Origin: Straminergon stramineum
Taxonomy: Eukaryota; Streptophyta; Bryopsida; Hypnales; Calliergonaceae
Assembly: GCA_963920665.1 (NCBI GenBank)
Contig: OY987268.1
Coordinates: 1,800,501-1,864,500, forward strand
Direction of reading: 5' to 3'
Length of the DNA stretch: 64,000 nucleotides
Positions 33,855-45,692 of this stretch are shown one piece after another (the first letter of the stretch is position 1; each line of letters begins with the position of its first letter). The notes beneath the pieces were generated by a model, which saw only the letters and a list, made by a program, of their open reading frames with translations, had not been told where the DNA came from and searched no databases. Both the position numbers and the translations under genes were made by a program.

Positions 33855-36800
33855 CTACCAGCCATACACAGGTCTTTGCACACTGGGAGGTGGTAACCCG
33901 AGGTCCTTGCAATGTTGCGCGTCCATGTGCATTGTGTTCGGTAAAGCTCCCACTAGATTCCGCCAAGGCTCAATGCCAGACAGGAGATAGTGTGTGAAAT
34001 AAAGACCCTTGTCCAAAACCTCTGAGAGATCAGGTGTCGACGTGGATAAAGTCATTGTCTTCTTGTCCACTTCCTCGCCTGAACATAGCATAATATAACA
34101 ATGGGAGTCGGTAAAGAGCCACAGGAAAGCGATAGCAAGAAAACAGGGGAAAAAAACCCTCGCCTGGACATACCATAACAAATGGGATTCGGAAAGAGCC
34201 ATAGGAGAGGGATATCAAGAAAACAGAAAAAAAAGAAAAGTGGCACAACTCCGAATCCCAAGTCAACCAAATGGTACTACCTACTCACCTAGCAAAGGTT
34301 TCCTTGAGCGGGATTTTTTGGCACCCCTGGGAGGTAGATTGTCAAGACCAGCTGAGTCAATGAAACGGTCTGTAGCTGCTTCCCACGATAGGAGATACTG
34401 TAACTCTGGAGAGAGAGGTTCGGGCTCAGAAGCCATGGCTTGTTGCACCTTCTGAACAAACTCTTCACGTGTTCGATAAATGTAACAATTAGGAAAGGAT
34501 CGGAAAAATTCATTGGACGGGTGATCTGCACACACGACAATTTTGCCCATAGCCAGAGCCTCTGCTGTGGTGGTGCATACCACATCACTCAAACTTGGAT
34601 TTATGAAAACTTTGTATCTGCACAAGTCCGAGATGCACAACTTGTCAAAAAAGATCCTCTTGAGATATGACTCACCCATACATATACGCTCAAATCAGAA
34701 GCAAAGACCAGCCCTGCACAGTCCTAAGAAAACTGTGTCCAACTCCTGTGGTAGTCGAGAATATCAGAATAACCATAGCTGCCCACCCTGATTGACAGTC
34801 CAGTCTAAAACCAGAAACAAGGCTGCCAAAGAGAATAGCACCACAGATCAATCCAGTTGAAGGATTAGATCCGTATGAAGCACGAAAATGTTAGAACACA
34901 ATTAAAGAGAAGATCGTACCCATGAAGTGAATGGTCGCCGTGATCTCTACCCTGGTGAAACTTCATGCGGAGGCCATTCTGCTGAGCCTCAGCATGGACT
35001 TCAAGAGAATCTTCACCACTTCCAAAAATGTCGAGCTCGACATTGGATAGCCGGTCCTTATTCTCCACAAAAAGATCAACAAGTTCCCTGTATCCCTTAC
35101 CCCATATCATTTTGCCCAAAAAGTATGCACCTTTCGAGAATGTAGGCTTCCCATCTTCCGACTCATTTGCCAGTCGCTTGCCTGTCTCCAGGAATCTTGG
35201 GCCAACTCCATGGACATTGACAACCGAAGCCTTCGGCAATTCTTGAGTGGCCGCCGATAGCCGCAGTACCTGCCAAGCACAACAAACATTTTACCAACCG
35301 ACTTCAACACGAAGAGCTCAGCAATTGTAGTAAACACTAAAAAAATTGAAGGATAAGGATGTTATCAGAATACAAATTAATATAATAATACAAGCAATTG
35401 AGCTTTGACGATGGAAAGACACTTTTGGAGGTGGTGAAGATTTGTTCCATCCATTAACCCCTAAATGCCCAAGGCACCAAATTTTGGTGTCGACAAAAGT
35501 TAGATAAAATCTAACAAGTAACTATTTTTTGTAATTTATATTTTTGAAAAATTCTTTTTGAAGTCTAGTTTTAGCATAAAAATCTGATTTTGAAAATGAT
35601 TGATTATGACTTTTCTATTCAAGGTTTTGTGCAAGGGTGTCCATTGCAATCTTGACTTTCTGTACCATTGCAGGATCTTGGAAATGAGCCTCAAATACAC
35701 TAGATCTTGGAGAAAAAATCACATTCAAAATCCATTTAAAAAAATTGTAGAGTAGATTTTGAAAAGCCATAAATTGATTGGGGTTATGCATGTTAGGCCC
35801 TTTAACCTCATATTTTCTTGGTGATCAACTTTTTAGTTTTGACATTTGAAAAGAGGATTGAAAGACTTCAAATCACTTTTGCAATTTTAACACCCTTGTG
35901 ATCAAACATTATAATCTTTCAATCCATAAGTGATATTGTTGTGTTTTCTTTTCCTATGTGATCTCAAACATGTCTAGTTTGAATTTGTACAATTACAAAT
36001 TCAAAAAAATTGATACAACTTATCAAAATAATGGATTTTTGTACAATTTAGAGCAAATTCCTAGAAGCTCAAAAATGGCCTTGGGCATTCAGGGGTTAAG
36101 TAATAATAAAGCAGACAGAAAAGCTCCAGCATTTCAGACAAGTTTTAAGGCAAGGGCAGCAACGAGAAATAGTACCTTGTTGCAATAGGCACGAACCATC
36201 CAGTTGTTAATATGTTCCAGCAGAAAGGCTGTAGCTGCTCCATTTTTCTCTCTTTTCACGTATTCCAAGTAGTTGGTGTGGACAATTCCAACAACATGCT
36301 GGAACTTATCCGTCCAGCGCTTGCCGTGATAATACCATGTTAAATGTTCAGGTTCCTCGAGCACAGCCACATCGGCTTCGTCCTTGGGGATGAACTCAGA
36401 AATATCTCCAGCTGCCAAGATACTTCGCTTGTATGATGAAAACTGTGCAACATAAAAACATGTGTCCAACGTAAGAACAAAAATTACAAGAACAAATAAG
36501 TGAAGGGTTAGTAAAAATCTCAAAAATTGCAGCGCATGGGTTAGCAAAGGGTCATGCCGCAACATTACAACTGCCTACTATTCACGTTTACTTGTGCGTG
36601 GAAAGCAAAAAGTGGCACTAGCGTCCTATACTTAAACATCGCGAACTTAATGAGTTCTACAGTTACCTTTCCAGGATAAAATGCGATTTTGAAGTCAGAC
36701 TTGAATCCAACGCGAGCTTCCACCCAATCACGAACATAACTTTCTTGATCCTCAGGAGTATCAAATGTCATCTTATTTGGGTAAACCTGCTCTTGATCCT

Positions 36801-38391
36801 GTTTACACAACCAAGGCACTAGAAGTGTAACATTCTGTTTTCCAGTTTTTGCAAGGAAGGCAGCCCGAAAGAGCGGGTTTACTGCGGTCCCCGTCATCCA
36901 CGGCAAGCTTGCTGTTGTAACAATCGCAATGTTACGACGAGTGTCTTGTTCATGGGAGTCCTTTGCATCTTCGTGGTCACTCCACAAACCACCTTTGTAC
37001 CTGTAGCCTGTACTCTGGCAAACACTCGCTATACGCAGGTCTAGGTTGTCTTGGCTTTTGCTGGAATCCTTTCCTGATTTTGATCTGTTTTTCACTATGC
37101 TTGGTTGTTGAAAGAGTTGTTGATCTTCTCGCTTACAACTTCGGATAAGATCACGTACTTTCTCTGAAACATCTGTGCACAAAATGATTTCACAAATCAA
37201 TACATGAGGATCTTCGTGCTCGTGCATGATCTACCTACTAATCAACGCCCTTCCAAAACGAAGTATCCTGATTCCAGGCAAATCGAACTTTACATACGTC
37301 TCGTAAGTAAAATCTGTCCAAAACAGATAATTGGAAGGTCGTGAACTGCTTCCGCATCGAAGGAATGCTTTTGTTGATAGAAACGCACCTTTCTTTACGC
37401 CGAGATGGTCCAGCAGAGGTTCAGACTGCCTAAATAAATTCTCTAACAGCTCAGGTACATCCAATGGTGCTACATTCAATCCATATTGCTCCTTACTCTC
37501 GTCTGTGGTTGATGAAAGTTTCTGCAGCACACGAATTGTAGAAAACCATCTTAAAACTTAACAATAAAAAGGGACAAGTGGTTACATTTGCTTTATCATG
37601 ACATCATACGCGACAGGACGAAAGTAAGGACGGAAACTCACTAGATTCTTCTTCACGTTCTCGTAAAATTCTGTCTTCTTCACATTCTCAAAAAACTCTG
37701 AAGGGGTCTTGCTTGTAGCAGCAGTAGTTTCTAACTCTTGCAAACTCTCCTTCACGCTTTCTTTCACGCGACGCAAGGGTTCCCAATCGTCCACCCAATC
37801 GTCCACAGACGATGGCTTCGATCTCCTACCTGACTTTTTTCTCCTTGTCCCTTTCTGCCAGTCTCTAATGACCATCCTCCGGTCACCCATCTTACGGGAA
37901 GACGACCACTCATTTCGAAGCCCGTCACGTGTCTTCCGAGAAAACAAATCAAGCCCCGATTCCGCGTCTTTCGAAAAGGCTGGCTTCCGGAGCCAGAGAT
38001 CCATTCCCTTAGAGTCATCTCGAAGGTGACTTTGAAAATCGGGGTCGGAGAAAGATCGCTGAAATTCAGTTAAGGTCGGCCTGAGACCCTTCAGAAAACC
38101 AAAATCGGTAGATGATGTTGTACTCCCCGATATTTGTTTGCTGGTGTCCGTCATCATCCTCAAAATCTTTCCAGAATTTTTCAGATTGTTCACAGCAGGA
38201 ATCTTCAGACTCTCCCATTCTTTGTCAAGAGTTTCCGACAAGTTCTTGAACGATTTGACACGCGATTGGATGAGCTTGATGTCGGACTCAGCAGATTTCT
38301 GCACTTCAGAGATACTCTTGGACAAGAATGAAAAAGCTTTCTCGGCTCGGACGCCAGGCCTGGCGTCCGTGGTGGCATCCCAGGGAGCCAT
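33855..38391 (-). CDS. DGD1: Digalactosyldiacylglycerol synthase 1 (7 exons)
   Basis: It transfers galactose from UDP-galactose to MGDG, making DGDG at the outer plastid envelope; DGDG is a main thylakoid lipid and replaces phospholipid under phosphate starvation. Exons: 38391-37642, 37521-37389, 37172-36667, 36442-36176, 35269-34920, 34617-34289, 34078-33855, joining in phase to 852 residues (Arabidopsis about 808). The N-terminal extension typical of DGD1, not DGD2, covers about residues 1-370. The GT4 glycosyltransferase fold follows: [20 protein letters not shown] (about 376-395), [51 protein letters not shown] and [22 protein letters not shown] (from about 670). The start is the first in-frame ATG, in strong context; the frame upstream has none. 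The C-terminal block ends QRPVYGW as in other DGD1. Intron 4 holds a TTAA element. Confidence 0.95.
35454..36099. repeat. TTAA-bounded element, family 5, copy 2, in DGD1 intron 4
   Basis: 646 bp from TTAACCCCTAAATGCCCAAG to TTGGGCATTCAGGGGTTAA; ends are inverted repeats with few mismatches. The dyad CACCAAA/TTTGGTG lies about 20 bp inside the left end. It fills most of the 906-bp intron 35270-36175 and matches 22216-22858 in inverted orientation. Confidence 0.8.
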
Positions 38392-38895
38392 GATCACCGC
38401 AAAGCACCAAAACAAACCTACGAAGGCGACAGTAGAACTGCGATTATTTAATATACCTCCAGCTTTATGCTACGTACAATGCGGACAGTCAGCATACAAA
38501 CAGTAAGGTCTTATTTCCTCATGCTACGTTTCACCGCGAAGAAAATACGCCAACAGCAAGATGAATGAAAGACTAAACGGCAATATGAAGATAAAACCCT
38601 TCCAAACCGAGAATTACCAAATTTGTAAAATCAAGAAACCACGGGCAAGACCAAACCGCCTCGTAGGAAATTCGGTAGTACAAATCCCTAAGCACCTCCT
38701 TTCACAACCAGCAGCAACCGGGTGCACGCGAATACAACCGACATCTCACAAGAAAAATCCGCGAAAGAACGTTCATAAGTCCAGAAAAGGACGCAATCAT
38801 GAACAACGAAAAATGACAGCACAGCGTTCCTTAAGGAAGGCCTGAAAAACTAACACAGCAAGACTTCAACATAATCTCTCACGTCTGTAACTTAC
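38392..38895. promoter_or_regulatory. DGD1 leader/promoter-proximal region
   Basis: About 500 bp upstream of the DGD1 ATG, GC-richer than intergenic DNA. It probably holds the 5' untranslated region; no TATA box or leader intron could be fixed by eye. Confidence 0.3.
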
Positions 38896-39558
38896 AGAGA
38901 GGGCCAAATTCAGTAGAGCGCAAAATCCACCTAACACATAGAACTCTCAGGGATTGCCGTACACACTAAATCTTGGCAATAAATCGTGTAACCGACACGG
39001 TTGTTCCACATCCCCCAAAGCTGCAGCATCCACAGTGCTCTCAACCTCGAATTTCATCAACCTTCAAGTAGAAATCCAAATGACTACTAACTCTGCTCGA
39101 ATGCAGTTCAGGATAAAGAAACCAACAACACCAATCCCTCTCAACCAAAATACTCCAGACAGTCCTCACCTCTTGAAACACTCAATCACGCAACCAGCAC
39201 CAGAAACGAAACAGCACTCCTCAAGACCTCTCCAAGAGCGAGCCAAATTCAGTAGTGCGAAGTATGTCCACAGTACACAAAAATCTCTCGCCTAAACTAA
39301 CCCTCACGAATAGACTGTGTAACCGACAAGGCTTTTCCACGTCCCAAAGACTGTAACATCGAGAATGCTCTCAACCTCGAATTTCATCAACCTTCATAAA
39401 AATCCAACTGACCACAAACTCTGCTCAAATGCAGTCCACGATAACGTAAAGCAAACCCAGGCCATTTCAATCAAAATACTCCAACACTCCTCACCTCTTC
39501 AACCGCTCAATCACGCAACTTGCACCAGAGGCGAAACCGAAATCCGCAAGAACTCTTC
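38896..39558. repeat. Tandem duplication upstream of DGD1
   Basis: Two head-to-tail units, about 38896-39233 and 39234-39558. Each contains, in order, GCCAAATTCAGTAG, GTGTAACCGACA, a CTCTCAACCTCGAATTTCAT block, CAAAATACTCCA and CTCAATCACGCAAC. They are diverged, so the duplication is not recent. The position suggests promoter or leader-intron DNA. Confidence 0.75.
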
Positions 39559-42500
39559 AAAAGAAACGACAACACGGCCACACCGTCTTCCACTCTTTTC
39601 AGCACCATCTCGCCCTCAACAGCGTCATATCCGTCGCCCCAAGGGCCCGGAAACGGGTCCAAGAGCACCAAATCCGTCCCGATAAAACGTCAAATCTGGC
39701 GGAAACAAACACGATCGAACAACCTGCGGGCATCAATGCGTGAATGGAGACGAATTGGTTGACTGCAACAGTCTTAAGAACAGGATCTGAAGAAACAAGC
39801 AGAACGCCGACGGACTGGGCGGAAGGGAAGGAAGGTGATGAAGTCCTTGCTTGGGTGCGGATCGGTGGTGGCTTCGGCCCAGACCTACCAGGGAGACATT
39901 TGCGACCCGCGTGGCGGGTGTTACCGCGTGTGACGCACATGCCTTTTACTTTTTATCCTTCTCGTGTAACCTATACCGGTAGTGTCTTTTCCTATTTTTT
40001 CCATTTTTATTTACAACTTTAACACTGCCGGTGGGTGCTTAGTTACCGTCAATAACCGAAAATAACATCCGGATACAAAAATTCCTTTCTTGATGCTCAA
40101 TTCAACAAGGCAAACGGAAGGTTGTGACAAAGATCTTAGCGTAGATCACTCAACAAAGCTTTATCAAAATCCAATTTTGCAATCTCAAGATTATAATAAT
40201 CAAATTCAATCAAAATTATCTAAAGAAGGTTAATCATAGTCTAAAAGATGAACGTGAATAAAACATCTATTGGGGATGGGTCAACTATATAAGTATCATA
40301 GACCTAGATGGCAAATTCTATACTTGATGCTTCTATTAATGTTGGGGTTGGAGTAACTATCTAAGCTTCATGGATCTAAATGGCAAATTTTATATCCAAT
40401 ATTTCAATTAGGAGGTAGATTCAATAAAGAGTTGACATGTTCCTTCCTCAAGATATTCTCAAATTCCTATATGATGATGAGGTATAAGTTGTTTGACCCC
40501 ACCATAGTTGGATGGACTATGGTGGTAAGCACCCAACCAATGCCTAAATTTGAACTCATGACCACTCCATTGGTGTCTCGAGGCCCAAGTCACTAAGCCA
40601 AAGCCACAAGTGTCATTCAAATCATCAAAATGAAAGATCTAGAATAAACTTGCCATTTACCACATACATCCCAAAACTACACAACAACGATTGCCATTTA
40701 TTGTATACTAACCGCCTGATGCAACTACCAATTCAATTGCCATGGGAACAAAATTTTATATCACCACCCAATGACCGCACATTGTGCAATGAAGGGTTGC
40801 AAGGAATTTTTAACTAGATTTTAGCTTCATCTCCTTTAGATTGCAATAAAATTCATAGGAAGAAATCTTTTTGCATTCTAGTCTTTGAAGGTGAATCTTA
40901 ATATGGCATTTAATGATCACACCAAATTTCAAAACATACAAGTCTCTATATTTACATGGAGAAAGATTTGAATTTTGTCTATGCGGTGATTGGCAAGTTT
41001 ATTATAATATAGAACAATGGTCTCCTTATTCCAAATTAACCAATTGTACAAATTTGGTGCCTGTATGAATTTGATCTATGAAAGCATATGTGAAATATAC
41101 ATAAACCTATTTTTTTCATTCATCTGTATGTTTGTAGATTCTCATAAATGCATTTAACATTTGTACAATGCATATTCTCAAAACTTTTCTATCAATAAAT
41201 TTTTGAAAATTCAAGGAGCAAAGGTATCTTTTACCCTCTACATAATTATGATAAGTCACAATTAGTATTCTCTACCAAATAATTCATAAAATTTGAGAAA
41301 TGAAATTTAGGAAATGAAATTCGTTAGAAATAGAAAGATTTGTTGTTTTTCCCACAAATATTTTTATTTTTGAAAAAAATCAATTTCCTGTGAACCTAAC
41401 AACTATTTTTAGAAACATGTTTTATTACCCTAGACCACTTAGTACGGTTATTTATGGAATGATTGCTATATTGGGATATTATTTTCAAGAATTTTTTTTA
41501 TGATAATCTATTAACTTTTTGAAAATTTTGAAATGGAAAATAGCATGTTACAATAAAATAGATTTATTCCCCTTGTGATACCCAACATTAATATCACAAT
41601 AAGTTTTTTCTATGAAAATGAATACAATACAATCATATTTCAACTAGTAATAATTTAAAATAACGTGATTATATTAAAAAAAAGTACTAAACTCATTGAT
41701 AGGAAAAATCATTTTTTTGCATTAATTACTTCCCAAGATCTATTTTTGGATGTAATTGTAATTTACACATATTCAACATGAGAGTTATACTTCTCATCAA
41801 TCATAAAAAATTCAAATGTTAAACATTCCAATATTTGAATTAATTTGTAGACATTCCAATAAAAAAATAGAGTATAATTATTGAATTAATTTGAGGACAT
41901 CAATTTATTACATTTTTGCATGTGACATTGATTTTCCAAAATTAGGATGTTTTTAATTAGGGCAAACTAAATTATTATAGATCTATACTAATTATCTACC
42001 AATTTTTCATTTTACTGACACTAATTTTGAAGCCTCACTATTGTAATAGAATAAACTAGTATAGTGATCTCCAACCTTGGTATCATAGTGCCAAATTGTC
42101 TAGCAAGTTTGCAAGACATTTCATTGTAAGGTAACTACACTTAATTTTGACCCTTTCTAGAACCAACCCTACATATTTTTGCCTAAAATATACCCCCACT
42201 ATTTTATAAGAGTCTAGGATTGGTTATAGGAAACACCTATTTTCAATACTTTGAAAATTCTTAGTTTATTCACACATTGTCCAAAAAAATGCATTCTAAA
42301 GAATCTAGAATCCTCTTTTGAATACCAACAAGACTCCACAAAAAATCAATATAATAATAGAAAGCATGTTGAATTGATTATTTCATAGATTTTAGGTGTA
42401 ATTACCTTAGATATTTTCTATGTAGTAAAGAATTGAAGCTCTTTGGTTACAATAACTAGCTCCTTAGACTAAGAGGCACAAGTGAACAAGGCACTAGGTG

Positions 42501-43464
42501 AGGAAAAATTAAAGGAGTTGATCTAAAAGGAAAGCATCTATTTTCAATCAGCCTCCCATTCTAGTAGTTTAGGTTGCTCCATTTTCATAAGATGAAGTAT
42601 AGGTGACAACTCATGTATCGCAAGACCCCTAGGGACAACAAAAATGTCCAAGAGGTGTATTAATATTGAAAGTTTGTGATGATCACAACGTGTACATTGC
42701 AAGCCTTACATCCAATTTGGACCCATCCTATGGTTGGAAATAGGTTTGCCTACATATCGAGAATGGAATGAATAGAATCTTCACAAAAAAAATTCATGAT
42801 AATTTTGCTTTTGAGGGAAAAAATTTAGAAAATTATGAAATCCTTCTGAAATCTATTTCTCTATTTGGGGAAATTTTTTCTTGAACTTTTTACATGCCAC
42901 AAATAGGTTGAATTGCTTAAGTAATTGGCAATGGATGATCATCCTAATAAATGGCAAAAAAAATTTGCCTCTCCCCTTGAAGTGGAGATGGGATGGGATG
43001 GTCACCCCATACCTTGTGCCATGGGCCAACATTTGATTAGTCCACACTTAACCTTCTTGACTACCAAAATTCCTATCCCACTGTTTTATTTTAAAAACAA
43101 AGGGACATGCATTCAATGATACTAACATTATATTTGTAAAGGATAAGAAAACATCTACTATTGACCTAATTGCAACACATCAAAGAACTTAATTCACTTT
43201 GATTTTGAAATTATCATTTTATGTATCACAATTAGGTCAACATTGCAATTGGATAGTCTTTCTTTAGAAAGAATATTTCTAACATAGATGTCTATATATT
43301 TCATTTCAATTTTAACTTTGGAAGCACATTGACCTATAACCAAGGTACTCCCTTGCTCTAAAATGATTTGATTTTATAGATCAATAAGTGCATTCTTCCA
43401 CCATTTTCGCAATGATCTAGAAAGTCATCTATCATACACTTTTAGGCCACCACATCAATGCAAA
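39559..43464. other. Intergenic DNA
   Basis: 39560-39940 is GC-rich with open frames but no recognisable protein; it may be the distal DGD1 promoter. From 40020 on the DNA is AT-rich with nothing recognised. Confidence 0.35.
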
Positions 43465-43923
43465 GGGCACTTCACACCACGATTGAAGGTTGAGAGTCCA
43501 TCAATCTCCAACAATCCGATTTCAAGAAACAAGGATTTCAGCCTCTCAAACCTTCCCACTAGGAGTCACAATCCAAAGTGCGTCGCCCCCCAAACAACTA
43601 ACATAGTAATGAAATGCCTACACAACAATGGACTCTTGAAGTAAATTTGGGTTGTCCAAGAATAGAAACCCAAACTCTACTTGAGAGGCTATCGAGTTTT
43701 ATTTCTAGAAAAAGAAAAGAAAAATTGACAAAATCTCAACCAATAGATTTTTAAGTTTGAACTTCGAACTTGGCCTTTGGAGTCTTCACACTATAGCCAG
43801 CCAAAGACTCTAATTCATATATTTTACTGCCTATTTATTGCCCATTTCTTTGGACTCTCAACAAAGTTTGACCACTCAATCCCACGTCCTCTCGACTCAG
43901 ATGATCATAGTGTGAGGTGACCC
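43465..43923. mobile_element. PIF/Harbinger-like element, decayed copy
   Basis: 459 bp. The ends GGGCACTTCACACCACG and ATCATAGTGTGAGGTGACCC are imperfect inverted repeats. The sequence parallels 55269-56054 (TTGGACTCTCAACAAAGTTT, CACTCAATCCCAC, CCCAAACTCTA), with deletions and degraded flanking duplication. Confidence 0.6.
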
Positions 43924-44971
43924 TAGGCAGCATAAGGTCAGTCATTGAAATGAATTGGGTGAATGTCAAGCCGCCCCTACTGGCTATCCTCAGTTGTGTG
44001 ATGAACCGAACAAACTGTTCATTGAACTGTTTCTCCTGTAATAGAAATTGAAAAGGATTTGTTGGTTTGTACAGTACGGTGAAGCCAATACTAAGTAAGT
44101 TACTCTCTCCGTAACTTACAGCAGGAAGTTTGCCACCCACCCATACATGAAATGGGTAACTTAACATGGTAAGACTAATTTAGTTGTGCGCACTATAAGC
44201 TTAGTTCATCCATGGCTTGCATGCACTGGCAAGGAGAGCCCATCATTGACCTACGGCTTACTATAAGTTGGCTGTTGGTAAGTAACTACCCTGGTCCATC
44301 TATAATAAGTCAAGGTTCTTTCCCAGGCAGGATATATTCCAATATTCCAATATTCCAATATTCCAATGTTCCACGACAATATTCCAAATGCAAGGGAGCC
44401 ACATGGCTGTATGTGAGGCTGGGAGAGCACGGCCATTGTTAACCAGCCAACCAACCCACCCCTGGCTTTGGAAGAAAAGGACACACTATTTTGTATATCA
44501 CATTCTCCAAGCTGGCTGGCTCCTTCCATTCATATTACTGCTTAAAAAATAGTCACTCGCTACACACTTCCGTTCCTCTTTCTCCATGAGGGGCAATGAT
44601 ATTTTTTTTCACTTGCATGTTTGGTATCCATGCATGCTGGTAAGGTAAGTTATTAACTACAGTAAGGTAAGGTAAGGTAAGGTTCACCATTTAACTGCCT
44701 GGACATGAGTGAGTGGGCAGAACTCTTGAACCAAGCCAGTTGCTGGAGTTGCATTGGTTTTGTATTCCAGGTGCCACACCCGATTTCCAGGGTTCAGTCC
44801 AAGCAGGCCAAATGGACCCATCTGGGGGAACTTAACTTAACTTACTTGGGAATGCATTACTGGACACCAGTTCAGTGGCATGGGATTACACATATGTTAA
44901 GTCATGGTAGGCCTATGTCTGGGTCCAAAACCTCACTTGCCAAGGTTGAGGCCACTTGGAAATTTTAACCC
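43924..44971. other. Intergenic, relatively GC-rich
   Basis: Contains an (ATTCCAAT)-type microsatellite at 44338-44370, an AAGGT tandem run near 44662-44682, and an ATG-initiated 110-codon minus-strand frame (43838-44167) that overlaps the Harbinger-like end. No gene is called. Confidence 0.4.
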
Positions 44972-45554
44972 TTAACCCTTTAGTGCCTGGTTGACCAATT
45001 TTAGGTCGATTTTGGGACTTTTTGTTTACTACTGTTTACAAAACATTTGATTTCAAAAAGTCCAAGGAACAATGCAATTAGAGTATCTTCATACGCTCTA
45101 AACAAAACCAATTTAAAGAGAGTGCATGCAAAAATGCATCAGCTATGCTTATCCAATCTTAAATGTTTCGAGCCTTCACAAGTGAAATATCGTAAAGAAA
45201 TACGTATTTAATGTAAGGGATGACTACTTATATGTGTGAAAGAACTAGTTGGAAGGTTTTTGATTGATTTTTGGAGCATTTCCTAAAATTTATGCCCAAT
45301 TGTGGCACAACGTATGTAGCACCAGTGCTAAAGGTTGTTTACAATATATCAATCTTCAAAGATTATTTACAAGCATGTGTTCCGTTGGATCACTTTCATT
45401 TTTTATTTGGTTAAAGTATTTGTCCTATAGAACCAATTGATAGAATTTGATCTAGGATTTCATCCTTAGAGCGGCCACAAAATTTCACTTTGTCAAAATT
45501 GTATTCAAAAATTGCACTCACCCTCCAAATCAACCACAGTCACTAAAGGGTTAA
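44972..45554. repeat. TTAA-bounded element, family 6
   Basis: 583 bp from TTAACCCTTTAGTGCCTGG to CAGTCACTAAAGGGTTAA, with about 14-bp inverted ends. The dyad GACC (44993-44996) / GGTC (45004-45007) lies inside the left end only. The right TTAA is shared with the following element. Confidence 0.78.
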
Positions 45555-45692
45555 ACGTCGACATGGATGTTTCGTGTTCGATGGATGACTTCATTGTTGA
45601 CTATAGAAAAACAAAATGCACCTATTGGTCCAATAATCGGAGTAGTTTTGCTCACTACCTTGGTCATGGGGCTTGGGTCCTTTGAGGGTTAA
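45551..45692. repeat. TTAA-bounded short element, family 3, copy 2
   Basis: 142 bp from TTAAACGTCGACATGG to TTTGAGGGTTAA; the interior matches 3655-3794. It abuts family 6 with a single shared TTAA at 45551-45554. Confidence 0.65.

Noticed and set aside
39599..39940. 113-codon minus-strand frame upstream of DGD1
   Set aside because: Composition is that of GC-rich promoter DNA, with no domain and no splice link to DGD1.
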